From Beverwykella pulmonaria (Eukaryota > Ascomycota > Dothideomycetes > Pleosporales > Melanommataceae), in assembly GCA_001599595.1 (NCBI GenBank), contig BCHH01000012.1:65543-129542 (forward strand): DNA of 64,000 nt. The letters run 5' to 3'. Of the stretch, positions 32,783-44,366 are shown piece by piece. The translations under genes and the position numbers were made by a program. The notes under the pieces were generated by a model, which saw only the letters and a list, made by a program, of their open reading frames with translations, did not search any database and was not told the origin of the DNA. Position 1 is the stretch's first letter; the number at the start of each line of letters is the position of its first letter.

Positions 32783-34460
32783 TCAACTATACCAGCCTCC
32801 AGACGAGACGGCGACTTCCTCCTCCACGCGATGGGGAATAAGCGGCTGTGTAATTTCAAAGGCTTCGACGAGCTTCTGCCATGTTAGGTAGTCGAGACTG
32901 AAAATAGCTTGGTGCTTCTGAACATTTTGTTCACGTTGCTCGTCGAGAGTATGCGGTTCACAGGGTACTGAAAAGAATTAGCGGAAGAAAGTGACATGTT
33001 TACCATCAAGGTCAGTACTCACCCAGCAATGGCAGTCCATCGTTGTCGTGTAGGACTCTCAGGTTGCCCTCTTTGATAAGAAAACTGACATAGAAAATGT
33101 TTTCCACCGTCTGGCCAAACGACTTGGGGTTGACGACAAAGTCAAACAAGGACACGCAAGGCTCTTCTTCTGGAGTCTGATAGAGTCGCTGTCGCTTACA
33201 CGCTGCACTGATCTCCGCTTCAGATACAAGACTGACGTCACCAACTTCCTCTTCAACTTCCTGTGTTGCAGTGGTGATGTGCTGCTCTAGTCGCGCCCTG
33301 ATCCCCTTGACCACATGGGTCAGATTGGAATTCTCGTTTGACTGGAGATCAGCTTGTGTCAGTTCTTGTGGTCGGGTGGCAGGGCCGGTGGGCTGCCGCT
33401 GGGACTTGCCGCGACGCGACTGAACAGCTCGCGCGCGCTTCTGGACGGAAAGGGGGCCGAGCAGGAAACTAGACACTGCCGGTCGTTTGTTGCAGGGGAA
33501 GCAGGCTTCGCGTCCGAGAAGGGCCCAATTTAGGCCATCGCCCGTATCATCGTCGTCTTCTTCGTCTGCCTGGGTAGCATTTTGCCTTTGATGGCGGGCT
33601 TGAGTTGACGAGCGAGCATTTTCCTCCCCAGTCGTATTTCCACCTGATCGCATAAAGAAGATGCACTTGGACACAAATTGATCCACGTCGATGCCGACAT
33701 CCGTATTCCCATTTAAAGTGTTGTCCAGTCGCTTGCCGGCCAGTTCGCTAGCGTAGACCAGGGCGCGTGCATCCAGTGCGGCTTCGGAGGTCTGCTTGAC
33801 CTTGCCCATGACGCGGTTCTGTCTCGTGAGGAAATCCATGAGGCCATGGTTGTCAGCTTTGATGTACTCGTCGCGATTATCTGCCCGCGTTAGCATGGCT
33901 CACAGCATGAGGAGGCGCAGCAACCTACTCTCCAGGTCCCGGTGGTTGTTGCGAATGGCAACGCGGACTTCGCGTCGGACTTCAGGATCTTGTTGTGGGT
34001 CGTAGAATCTCGTGAGCTCGTCGTCGCCGTTGTTGTTGTAGTTGGTAGGCGCGTCATTGTCGACAGCCTCGTCGTCGTCGTCGTTGTTTACTGCATCGTC
34101 ATCAACAAATATGTTGGCAGAGCCGTTGACGCTGTACTGGTCGGTTCGGCGGCGTTTGTAGGCGTGGCCGGTGGACGAGGAGCCGGATCTGGGAGTAGGC
34201 GGTCGCGGGACCGCCATCTGATGGTGTCCCAGGCCTTTGGCAGGAGAGCGGGGGGTGTTGTCGCGCGATTCGGGCTCGTCGTTTTCTTTGTCCGAGTTGG
34301 TGGATTGCGCTGGGCTCATTACAGAGTACGAGGATTCGCGCGCAGTGTTGACACGGAGCTGGGAGAGTGGTGTCGGGTCGCGATAGAGGGTATCGACTGT
34401 GGACGAGCGGCCAGGCCGCGGTTGGGGCGTGGCCGAGAGGTGTGTGTTCAAACGCGCCAT
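32783..34460 (-). CDS. NSE4: Nse4, kleisin subunit of the Smc5-Smc6 complex
   Basis: Three exons: 33929-34460, 33023-33880 and 32783-32967, with introns of 48 nt (GCTAAC branch) and 55 nt. The product is 524 aa. After a disordered N-terminus with a run of Asp/Asn, the Nse4 N-terminal helical region reads LTRFYDPQQDPEVRREVR..NNRDEYIKADNHGLMDFLTRQN, then VKQTSEAALDARALVYASELAG. The C-terminal winged-helix part reads SLFDFVVNPKSFGQTVENIFYVSFLIKEG and ends with DYLTWQKLVEAFEI. Nse4 bridges the Smc5 and Smc6 heads in the nucleus for DNA repair and replication-fork stability. The start is the ATG of MARLNTH; upstream in-frame codons lack an ATG. It shares a divergent promoter with the Vps34 gene. 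Confidence 0.93.
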
Positions 34461-35027
34461 TGCGGGTGATCTGAGGCCACTCGAGGTGGGCGGCGGCAGG
34501 AGCAATATACTAGGCAGGTAGAGATGGTGGTGATGGTGGAGGTGGTGTTATTGAGGGGAGTGGGAGTAGGAGTGGGAGGTGCGACGCGGCGTAGGAACTT
34601 GGCATACCTGGATACAGCTTGGGCGCTAGCGAGGAGGCGCGTTTTCACGAGCAGGAGGGCCGGCCATGGAATTATCAAACGACGAGGACGAAGTCCAGCA
34701 CCAACACCAACACCACTGCTTATGCAGGAAAAGGGAGCGAAAATCATTTGTTACGTGCCACTTTCTAATCTACACAGAATGTAGGGTACGAAGCACAATT
34801 TCTTGACGCTCTTTTGACGCGCAAATGGCGAAATGCGACAGACAAACAGTGAACGGGTGCATCCGTGCGCTAGCCGATCACGTGCCGACGTCAACGCGCG
34901 CCTGCCAGGAGCAGGCGTCCGCTTCGCGAAGCATTCACTCGCCACTACCACTCCACCACCATCACCGCCGTCTACATGTAATCAACTCCATGGCAAGCTG
35001 TAGCTCCTACCTGCCTCGCCGCTCAAC
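34461..35027. promoter_or_regulatory. Bidirectional promoter region between NSE4 and VPS34
   Basis: 567 bases between two divergent ATGs. It includes GT-rich and AC-rich stretches and one CACGTG at about 34880 within GATCACGTGCC. No gene of its own. Confidence 0.55.
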
Positions 35028-37838
35028 ATGGAAGCATTCTCCTTCGCCCACTCCTCCGACCTGAACGAGCTCGAGGTCCATGTTCGAATGTACGGCTCCC
35101 CCGCTATGTCCATTCATACATATCTCCAACCTCGTTAATATCCGCATAGAGACCGCCTCGATGGCCACCAAAAGGCTGTACCCTATTCCGTCCTTCTGAA
35201 GCGCCCAGATCTCCGCCATCGGGCATCAAATATAAAGTCAGAGTCCCGTTCCGTTGTGTGCAAACGGCAGCTAAGCACCTGCAACAGTCCGCACTCCGAG
35301 CTATACATCACAGCCCAAATATGGGCAGACAGCAAACCCCTCACGGTCCCCGTTCAGACAGCCTACAAATCCTTCAAGAATGCCCGCATTTGGAATGAGT
35401 GGCTGTCCCTACCCGTCACGTACTCGAATCTCCCCGCTACCGCACAGCTCGCCATCACCATATGGGACCTGTCGCCAGCCGAGGATCCTGAGTCCAACCT
35501 GCATGCCGTTCCCTTCGGAGGTACTACGATACCCATTTTCGACAAAGACAACACACTGCAAAAGGGAAGACAGCGGTGTCGGATACATCGCTTCAAGGCT
35601 GCAGATGGCCTGTCCTCCACCATAACGCCATGGGTAATACCGCCGACGCGGAAGAGCAGGAGGGATGTCGTGTCCGAGGGCACAGTGGATGAGCAGGTAG
35701 CCGAGATGCAGCGGCTCGAGGAACTGCTAAAGAGCCAAGAGATGGGAGACATCCCGCAGAACCCGTGGCTGGATGGGCTGGTCTTCAAGAAGATGATGAA
35801 GATCCGCAATGAGGCGCTGAAGGCTGAGGCTGCGGAACAGAGCCGCCAGAATAGGTCCCATGAGAATGAGAATAGCGGGGGACCCGAAGACGACACTAAG
35901 AACGAACTATTTTACTTGGACATCGAGCTCCCGCGCTTCGACCACTCGATAGTCTTCACCGACGTCGAGTACGCCCCGCCTCCTGTATCCGACATCGAGC
36001 TTCCCTCGGACTCGCTGGATGTCAGGCTGCGGCCTCCACCCGAGGTATCCTTTGGTCCTGGCATCAACGTGAACGGTAACGGTTACGGAGACGCTGATGC
36101 AGGGCGTCTCGTGCGCATATACGACCCCGAGCTTGGCCGCAAATCGAATCCAGCTGAAAACAAACATCGGGAATTGATGCGCAGCCAGCAAACCGACTCT
36201 CTAGACCGGGACAGAAAGCCAAACGTTCACGTTAGAGATCTGTTGCATGCCATCATAGCCAAAGGCCCTCTCCAGGAAATCACGTCTTCGGAACGAGAAC
36301 GCATCTGGAAATTCAGATACTATCTTCTCCGTGATAAGAAGGCCTTGACCAAGTTTGTCAAATCCGTGAACTGGAGATCCCCGAGGGAAGCACGACAAGC
36401 AGCGCCTCTTCTCGAGAAGTGGGCCGAAATTGACGTCGATGATGCCCTCGAGCTGCTTGGTCCACAATTCGACCATCCGGTGGTGCGAAGCTACGCAGTG
36501 GAACGCTTGAAAAAGGCCGATGATGATGAGCTCCTCCTCTACCTCCTGCAACTTGTTCAGGCGCTCAAGTATGAAGCCCCGGGCGAAGGCGACGACTCCT
36601 CCCTTGCACGCTTCCTCATCATGCGTGCTGCGAATAGCTTCACGCTGGGCAACTTCTTCCATTGGTACCTAATGGTTGAGATCAGCGATTTTAGTACCGA
36701 TCAAGTGCCTGAGCACCGCAGTTTGTTCGCCAAAGTCGAGTATGACTTTATGGTCGAGCTTGTCAAGACGCCTGAAGGCGTAGAGACTCGCAACACGTTC
36801 TTGCGCCAAGGTGAACTCTTGACTGTGCTCGCCAAGATTTCAAAGGACGTCCGCTTCGGCGGTGGAGATCGAGTGGCCAAGGTTGCGCGACTCAAGAAGT
36901 CACTCTCGGACCCAAATAACAAACTAGTCTCCTTCGATCCGCTTCCTCTACCGCTCGATCCGTCCGTCATGATAACAGGCATCTACCCGGAAGACTGTGC
37001 CGTTCTCAAGTCTTCTCTCCTCCCTATGGTGTTAAACTTCAAGACTAGTACCAACACGAAGTACCCAATAATCTTCAAGACCGGAGACGACCTGCGCCAA
37101 GACCAGTTGGTTATTCAAATCATCACGTTGATGGACCGTCTCCTACGTAAGGAGAACCTGGATCTAAAGCTCACCCCATATCGTATTTTGGCAACCAGCA
37201 CCTCTGCAGGTGCCTTCCAGTTCATTCCCTCCATGTCGCTCGCGGCTGCGGTATCAAAATATAAAGGCTCACTCCTCGCGTACCTCCGGGCCAACAACCC
37301 AGACGACACCGCGCCGCTAGGAGTCCGCAAAGAAGCCATGGACACCTACATCAAATCCTGCGCCGGGTACTGCGTGATAACCTACCTCCTCGGTGTTGGC
37401 GATCGCCATCTCGATAACCTCCTGATCTCCCCCTCTGGTCATTTCTTCCACGTGGACTTTGGCTACATCCTTGGCCGGGATCCCAAGCCCTTCGCGCCAC
37501 AAATGAAGCTCTGCCGCGAAATGATTGAAGGCATGGGCGGCGCACAGCATCCCAATTACATCGCATTCAAGTCCTATTCCTTCACTGCCTGGTCTACGTT
37601 GCGGAAGAGTGCAAACTTGTTGCTCAATTTGTTTGCGCTAATGCAGGGTGCGAATATTCCGGATATCAAAGTGGAGAGGGAGGGCAGTGTCAGGAAGGTC
37701 CAGGAGAGGATGTGGTTGGAGAGGAATGAAGAGGATGCGGCGAGAGAGTGGGATAGATTGGTGGAGGAGAGTGGAGGTAGTTGGACTGCCGGGGCGATTG
37801 ATTGGATGCATGATTTTATGCAGTATTGGAAGAAGTAA
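35028..37838 (+). CDS. VPS34: Class III phosphatidylinositol 3-kinase Vps34
   Basis: Two exons, 35028-35089 and 35150-37838 (intron 60 nt), 916 aa. The short first exon supplies MEAFSFAHSSDLNELEVHVR, the normal Vps34 beginning. The order is a C2 domain (LYITAQIWAD.KPLTVPVQTAYK..WNEWLSLPV), the PIK helical domain (about 360-540, KALTKFVKSVNWRSPREARQA), then the kinase domain with FKTGDDLRQDQLVIQ, catalytic GDRHLDNLL (Asp772) and HVDFGYILGRDPKP (DFG at 790). The C-terminal helix WMHDFMQYWKK is the membrane-binding end. It phosphorylates phosphatidylinositol to PI3P on endosomes and autophagic membranes with Vps15 and Atg6. Confidence 0.97.
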
Positions 37839-38058
37839 GGAGAGAATGTAGGGGAGAGACGACTTGGCTTCGCCATTTGGGCACTCGTGGGAACTATATG
37901 TGTTATGTACGCGTGCATGGTAGGGGCATACAGGATATAGATGGATATTGAGCAGACCAGCTCGTCATTGCATTCAACAAATACCACCAACATTTGAATA
38001 ATGTACTTCATCTTTGCCATTCAAGAAATCCATTTGTATCATAATGTCCGCATTTCAG

Positions 38059-40533
38059 CTAGCCATCGACCAACATCCCAATCCCCCTATTGCCCTCCTC
38101 TCCCGGTCTCACTGGCGGTCTCCAATCGAACAAATCAAAAGCTTCTGTGCTCCATGGCCCTGTATCGGTATCCGCCTGTTCGAGCGGACTTAGACTGTCT
38201 ACACCTTCTGGCATCTCCATGGCTCCGCCATTTGTATCTACATTCAAACTCACTGTGCGCTGGAAGCGCTTCCTTGGATCCGTTTTCTGGACGAGCGCTG
38301 CGAGGCCGTTTGGTTTGGGTTTGGGTTTGGCTGACACGGGTCCTGCTACTGCATTGGGAGAATTCGCTTTCCCATTCTCAACAGCAGGCAGATTCTTCTT
38401 CTCCCAGATTTCACTCGTACTTGGGATGGGCGCATCGGTGTCATTCTCCGACCGAACTCTCCTGAACGAGCGACTCGGCGAGATCCCAACAGCAGTTTGA
38501 CTGCCGTCTTCGATGGGGTCATCGTCTAAGGATCTCTTCTTCATCGGCTTTTGGAGAAGCGCTGCGAGCTCCGTGGTAGTTATCAGCGGCCCGGATTTGT
38601 TAGCACGAAGGGGATGAGGTGGAAGGGGAACGCTGATTGGCCGAGCGTGGGGAGGGAGAGATGGCTTGGTGGTGTTCTGGTTTTGAGATTGGGCGGGTTT
38701 AGGCTTTGGCTTTATGCGGAAGCCGCCTGTCGAAAGGGCGACAATTTTGTGGGGAGAGGCTGATGCGGCTGCAGATGTGTTGCGTCGCGATTCGGGGGAC
38801 GGGCCTTTGGGTGGTTGAACCATACTTTTTGCTTCCACTGGAGGCAAGATGTTCCGAGCCGGTGGTTTCTGCTGTGCTTTCCTTGAGGAGATGTCTTTTG
38901 CCATGGTAACTTTAGGCGCGGGCGCAACTGTAGGTGAACCATCACGTGATGTTGTCGTCTTCTTGACAGGGGCTTTGCTTGCTGTAGACAACTTTGATTT
39001 CTTAGCCTTGGGCGCTGGAGGAGACTTGGATTTAGTAACTTCATCGAGTGTTGGGGATGATGGAGGCACAATCAGTTGTGCATCCATGAGCCCTTGTATT
39101 ACTTCCATATCTTCGAAAGCATCTGGAGAGGACTGCGGAGATGTAGCTCGGATTCTAGCCTTCTTCAAAGGAACTTCCCTGGTCACCGGCGGTGCCTTCC
39201 TTTTCTGCTGTGGCGTAGCCTTGGATGCTTTTGATTTGCTCGGCGCCAACTCGTCACCATCAGAAGGCCAAGCAAAAGGGTCCACACTTGCAGGATCAGG
39301 GACAGGAGTCTCCCTTTTCTTTCGCTGCTTCGGTGGCGCTTTAGGAGGCTCAATGAGAGACCTATCTCGTTGTGGCATTGCCTGACAGAGCAGCATTCCT
39401 CGCTTCTTAGCTCCAGTTGGCAGGCGTAGAGATTTCGCTTTAGATTCACGAGGTGGGGACGCAAAGGGAGGGGGTTGCGCAGGAGTTTCCTCAGTAGATT
39501 GCTGAGAAGGCTTATTTGCAAGCTGAATAGCAAATTCCACGTTCGATAGTCGATTTGAAGCGCTGACTGCAGGAGATGAAGGATGTGGAGGCGGTCGAGG
39601 GGATTCCATTGGTCCGGATTTTGGAAGACTCCTCTTCGCGCGAGACGGCTGCGGAATAATCTGAACAGGAGACTCGACCGGCACAGCATGTTTCGCCTTC
39701 GGTGCTGGTACTGGAGTAACATTGGGCCGTGGTCTCGGTCGATCCATTGCGGGCGGCACGCTAACCAAGGTAATATCAGATGAGATGCGGTCAGGGTCGG
39801 ATTCCAGGTTTATGGCAGCGGCAGTCCTAGACACTGACTTAGGGGGTGCAATTGGCTTCTTCACACCGGATGTCCTAGCCCATAGCGGCAAAGTCGTATC
39901 CACTATTGCGTTTCCAGCTCTTGCAGGATTGGACAACGTCGGGTCGATTGGGTTGTGAGCTGTCTTCTGTCTCTTCGCTGTCCTGTCTACTGCCCACTCG
40001 TTCTCCTTCTCCTTCTCCATCTTTGCATCATATGGCGACTGCATTGAAACTGCCTTGCCAATGGGTCCCTTGGGTGTACCGAGCAGCGCATTCAGCGATT
40101 TGTGGCGCAACTGAGAGCCAGTGCGGGAGAGGTTGTGGGTAGGAGGGAGATGTCTCGCGAGCGGCCGGGGTGCAGTCTTGCCCTGAGGGGAGTCCTTGGT
40201 CTTCTTCTCAAACAAAGGTGTTAAGTCCGTCTGCGTTGTACCCACAGCATCTTCCACCTGGACCATGATACCGCCTCTGTCCAGATTCAACTCGTCGCCT
40301 TCTTGCAGGTGGTTACTGTCCTTCCAGAAGGCCTCGCCGATGAAATTTCGGGCTGTGTCGTACACCATGACCCGGTTGTTGAAGGTGTGGAACTTGAGGA
40401 AGCCATCCTGCCACCGCTTCTGCTTTCGCCGTACGTCGTGTGTAAAGAGGCATCTGAACTCTGCGACGGGCGCGGTGTTCTGGGTAGTGGGGACGGCGGA
40501 CAGCAGCGGCGTGCTGCGTGCAGGCGCTGTCAT
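38059..40533 (-). CDS. DUF2439 (ZGRF1/Mte1-type) genome-maintenance protein
   Basis: 824 residues, intronless. Residues about 22-110 form the conserved domain found at the N-terminus of ZGRF1 and yeast Mte1: AEFRCLFTHDVRRKQKRWQDGFLKFHTFNNRVMVYD, then FIGEAFWKDSNHLQEGDEL..GIMVQVED. The rest is low-complexity, Pro/Ser/Lys-rich and probably disordered, with many basic clusters. No helicase domain is present, so it resembles the short fungal Mte1 class rather than full-length animal ZGRF1. Mte1 binds the Mph1 (FANCM-like) helicase at D-loops and telomeres; a similar role here is inference. It is convergent with the Vps34 gene, leaving about 220 bases between stops. Confidence 0.8.
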   Translation of the reverse strand: MTAPARSTPLLSAVPTTQNTAPVAEFRCLFTHDVRRKQKRWQDGFLKFHTFNNRVMVYDTARNFIGEAFWKDSNHLQEGDELNLDRGGIMVQVEDAVGTTQTDLTPLFEKKTKDSPQGKTAPRPLARHLPPTHNLSRTGSQLRHKSLNALLGTPKGPIGKAVSMQSPYDAKMEKEKENEWAVDRTAKRQKTAHNPIDPTLSNPARAGNAIVDTTLPLWARTSGVKKPIAPPKSVSRTAAAINLESDPDRISSDITLVSVPPAMDRPRPRPNVTPVPAPKAKHAVPVESPVQIIPQPSRAKRSLPKSGPMESPRPPPHPSSPAVSASNRLSNVEFAIQLANKPSQQSTEETPAQPPPFASPPRESKAKSLRLPTGAKKRGMLLCQAMPQRDRSLIEPPKAPPKQRKKRETPVPDPASVDPFAWPSDGDELAPSKSKASKATPQQKRKAPPVTREVPLKKARIRATSPQSSPDAFEDMEVIQGLMDAQLIVPPSSPTLDEVTKSKSPPAPKAKKSKLSTASKAPVKKTTTSRDGSPTVAPAPKVTMAKDISSRKAQQKPPARNILPPVEAKSMVQPPKGPSPESRRNTSAAASASPHKIVALSTGGFRIKPKPKPAQSQNQNTTKPSLPPHARPISVPLPPHPLRANKSGPLITTTELAALLQKPMKKRSLDDDPIEDGSQTAVGISPSRSFRRVRSENDTDAPIPSTSEIWEKKNLPAVENGKANSPNAVAGPVSAKPKPKPNGLAALVQKTDPRKRFQRTVSLNVDTNGGAMEMPEGVDSLSPLEQADTDTGPWSTEAFDLFDWRPPVRPGEEGNRGIGMLVDG

Positions 40534-41096
40534 CGCGTGGCACTATGTTGGCGACGCGTTGGCACAGCGTTTGCGGGCATGGAGAGGACATGCGGCGGAA
40601 GGTGTGGTGGTCTTGAGAGGTGAGAGGGGCAGGTGGTGAAGGGTCGACGCGTCCCACGGTTGGCGGAAATCGCCAGACCACATGACAGGCTCGAGCTGCT
40701 CCAGGGCTGCTGAAGCCCCAAGCGTCGCACGTCGCAGCACAGCGAAGCAAAGCGCAGCACAGCACTGCCTGCCACCAGACGGAAACCCTATATCGCGCCC
40801 ATCATGGCCGTCCAACTCAAGGCTGGTGCAGCTATACACAGTTTACTTGTACTGCGATGCTGCACCGCATCACATTCCCTTCTGCTCACTGGGTGAAACG
40901 CGGGGCACTACCGTTGCTGCCTGCGCCCCGATCCTGTCCACGATTTTATGCCCCCAAGCCTTCACCATTGTTGCCGTTAGCCGTCAGACGGGCTCCGCCA
41001 CACATTACACTTGTGCGGCTGGCGCCTCTCACCTGAGAAGCACTTCTCACACTTTCTTTCCCCGTCTTTTGCGTGCAATTGCTGCCACCCATCACC
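40534..41096. promoter_or_regulatory. Bidirectional promoter region between the DUF2439 and BAR-SH3 genes
   Basis: 563 bases between divergent starts. It contains a short AGC-rich run around 40735-40770 and CT-rich text just before the BAR gene. Frames here are shadows. Confidence 0.5.
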
Positions 41097-42695
41097 ATGC
41101 AACGCGTGCAGAGGAAGCTGGGACGGTTCCTGCCCAGGACGCCCAATGAGGCCGACGTCGAGGGCATGCTGCGCGACTTCGCCGACTCGGACAAGATGCT
41201 GGAAAAGGCATGTGTTGCATGCTGCTGCTTGCTGCTCGTTGCCCATGCTAACTGGCGTGCAGATTGAGGAGGCCGCACGGCAATGGCGCGATGCCTGGAC
41301 CAACATCCTCAACCACCAGCTCTTGTCCGCCGAGTGCTTCTATACCATATACAAGCCCTTGGGCGCAAAATCCTCCGAGTATGGCGGCCGTGTTTCTGCT
41401 GAGACGCCGCCTGCCGCGCTGGAGCGCTGCCAGACCCTGCAGGAAGCCTTCGCCGAACTCAAGACGGACATGATGGAGGAGGTCAAGGACATTGAGAAGA
41501 AGCTCGTTATCCCCGCCAAGCTCGCCAGAGACGCCCTCAAGCCCATGCACAAGTCTATAAAGAAGCGCGAGGACAAGAAGGTGGGCTCTCCTTCCTTGGT
41601 CTAATTGGCACCGCTGTTACTGACTGCGCCGCTCAGGTTGACTATGAGCGGTACAAGAGCCGCTGCGAGTCCCTGCAAAACAAGAAGACCCGCTCTGATC
41701 GAGACAATGCCGCACTAAGCAAGCATGAGCAGGATCTGGCTCGTGCAACCCACGACTATGAGTATGCAGACGAGGCTCTTCGCTCCTCGCTACCCAGACT
41801 CAATGGAGCCACTTTCTCGCTTCTGCCCCACCTTCTCGCAAACCAGATCATCCTCCAGAACAACCTCATCGGGAATCTGTACACGGTTCTACACCAGTAC
41901 TCCCACTCGAATGGCTACCCCGACCCACCACCAGAACTGGAAGAGGTTGTGCCCGTCTGGGAATCGAGCTTCACGTCGCTGCGCAAGGAGATGGAGACGG
42001 GTTTCGAACTGCTCAAGGGGGGCAAAGCCATTCATCAGCCCATGAGACTCCCTGACAAGGGAGACTCATTGACGGGTCTGGGCATTAGAAACAAGATTGT
42101 GCCTGGTCGCAAAAGTACAACCAGTGAACATGCCCCAACTCCCACTGCACCAGCACCAAGAGTCGGCCGCACTCTGCCACCAGCACGATCGCCGTCCATA
42201 GACCAGAGCCCGCCACCAGCATATGTAAATCTCCAGAGCAAGCCGTCTTACAATAACCTTAGTAAACCTAAGATTGGAGCCTCCCATTCTCCCATGCTGA
42301 GCCCCAACCCGGCCGACCAAAACCCTTGGGCAGCCAGACGGACCTCAACTGGCGCCGCGTCATACGCTTCCTCCAACACCACCAATACCAATGGCCATGA
42401 CGACTATTTTGGCCGGCCACGGGTTCCCTCTACTACATCATCCGCATCTGGATTCTCACCCAATCCAGCAGCAGGAAAGAAGAAGCCACCGCCTCCACCA
42501 CCCAAGAAGATTGGTTCGTTTCACGGCGAGTATGTTACCGCCATGTACGACTTTGATGCGCATTCAGAGGGCGATCTGGCATTCCGAGAAGGAGACCGCA
42601 TTCGCATACTGAAGAAGACAAACAGCTCTCAGGACTGGTGGGAGGGTGAGCTGCGGGGCCAGAAAGGCAGCTTCCCCGCAAATTATTGTAAATAG
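41097..42695 (+). CDS. BAR-SH3 membrane-curvature/endocytosis protein (Rvs167/Hob1-like); GC-AG first intron
   Basis: Three exons: 41097-41207, 41263-41580 and 41637-42695, 495 aa. Intron 1 uses a GC donor (AAG|GCATGT) with a GCTAAC branch site; the nearby GT would shift the frame into a stop. Intron 2 is GT-AG. The BAR domain covers about 10-250 (DFADSDKMLEKIEEAARQW, YERYKSRCESLQNKK, LLANQIILQNNLIGNLYTVL). A Ser/Pro-rich linker with the KKPPPPPPKK run follows. The C-terminal SH3 (about 440-495) has AMYDF.A..EGDL.F.EGD and DWWEGEL..QKGSFPANY. Proteins of this build dimerise on curved membranes and link actin patches to vesicle scission. The start, MQRVQRKLGRFL, is an amphipathic helix, as expected. 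Confidence 0.92.
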
Positions 42696-43152
42696 ATGGT
42701 TTTTGAGAAGGGCCGCGTGGATAATAGGACATGGGTCCGCAACGATTTTCAGAGGAGGACTTTATGCTTTCTTGCTTCTGCTACGGTGGCACCTCTGCAG
42801 ATATTGATACTGACCAAAAATTGCCCTGGAAGTGGCTTTGCTTGATTGAGCAAGCGCTGCATTCTTCTCGTAGACATCTTGATCCTTTGACGCGAGCGAA
42901 CTGCAGTTATCACACTGTGGCTTGCTTCACATGGAATCCGAACAGATGTATAAATAGAAATTGATAAATAGGTTGTGTCGGGCGAGAAAGACAAGCAATT
43001 TGGCCCCCACTTAATCTTAGTTCCCGTGCCATGGGGCCGCCTGAGGAGCGCCTGCACCGTGCAACCTCAGCCTCACTACAACAAATACCCCATCATCTGT
43101 GCTCCATGGCTAGACTCGAGCACACCTTCGCGACTGCGCAAAGCAAGAAGCC
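42696..43152. other. Intergenic, no gene seen
   Basis: About 460 bases between two plus-strand genes. It holds the 3' end of the BAR gene and the promoter of the next. Confidence 0.5.
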
Positions 43153-44295
43153 ATGGCGGAAAAGATGGTATGTCCCCCGTGCATTTCTTTGGCGAATCTC
43201 CATCTGTAGTCGCAACCTGCTCACACATCACAGGTAACCACATTGAAGCCTCCATTTGCGCCGCGCTCCATCCCTCCAAAACGACCCTCCGTTCCTCTAC
43301 CGGCTTTCAGCTCTTCATTCGAAAATACCGATGACGGCCCCCACCCAGTCCTTGATACTGCATCGTCGATCCCTCTAACACCGCTCGAGTCGCTGCCTAC
43401 GATCGCAGGACGAGGTAACAGTTGCTTCCTCGCCAACGAGAGTATCCAGCAGTTTCTGCAGGAAGATCTGGATCTGTCGCGCTTGAACCGGATACATGGT
43501 CATCTATGGATGGCCGGGCGGCCACTGCGAGCGCGCCCGCTGCATCGTTACAAAATGATGGGCTTCGACATTCTCTACACTCAGCAAATGGACCTCCACC
43601 TGCTCAAGTTCTCCAACCGGCTCATGCTGAAGCCTCTTCCGGAGTGGATGCTCAGCCATGAGTTCTGGGAAAAGCACATCTGCGAACGACAGGATCTGCA
43701 TGAGTCAGCCTGGGGTTTCCTGGTGTCCTACGTTTGGCTTCTCACCACGCCGCTCGATTTGAAGCTGGCGCATGACCACTTTCTGGTTCCATCGTTCATA
43801 ACGTGGCACTGGTGGAAGGAGTTTGTGACAGACTTCTATGGGCGAATTGATATGGAGTCACTTGACGGCGTGAACAAACGGTACCACTTCGGCGACTTGC
43901 GACTAGGGCGCATCAATTCCATCTATCGGTCTCGCTTCATGTTCACGCACTTTGTCCGCGGATATCTGTATGGGTACAACCGCTATGTGGTCTTCTTCCA
44001 GCGGAACTTCAGTTGGATTCTCATCGTGTTCGTCTTCTTCAGCCTGGTGCTGTCCGCCATGCAAGTCGGTGCTGGCGTCCCTCCCCTGCAAAACAACGCC
44101 GCCTTCCTCCGCGTGTCGTATGGCTTTGTCGTTTTCTCTATTGTTTCTTGCCTAGCTGTGCTTGCACTCGTAGGCATTATCTTCGTCATCATTTTTTTCT
44201 TCAACATGGTGGCCGCGATATCGCACGACAAGAGAATGAGACGGGCACGAGAACGACGGGTTCAGGACCGGAAAAACTTGGGAAAGGATGCTTGA
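43153..44295 (+). CDS. DUF6601-like fungal membrane protein, two C-terminal transmembrane segments
   Basis: A tiny first exon of 15 bases (43153-43167, MAEKM) is spliced through a 66-nt intron to 43234-44295, giving MAEKMVTTLKPPFAPRS and 358 aa. Without the small exon there is no ATG at the front of the main frame. The core has the conserved-looking block FLQEDLDLSRLNRIHGHLWMAG, LHRYKMMGFDILYTQQMDLHLL and LTTPLDLKLAHDHFLVPSFI, then two membrane segments (WILIVFVFFSLVLSA and VFSIVSCLAVLALVGIIFV) and a basic cytosolic tail. I believe this is the fungal family catalogued as DUF6601, with no assigned biochemical role. Its stop is 71 bases from the convergent ER-lumen gene. Confidence 0.8.
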
Positions 44296-44366
44296 ATTAT
44301 GACCGTAATTTTGCGCCCGATAAGACCAGAAGGAGAATTTCGACAGGAATATGGGTATGGAATTAT

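Noticed and set aside
33942..34469. 175-codon plus-strand frame
   Set aside because: Antisense shadow of the first Nse4 exon; Val/Arg/Gly-rich reading of codon-biased DNA.
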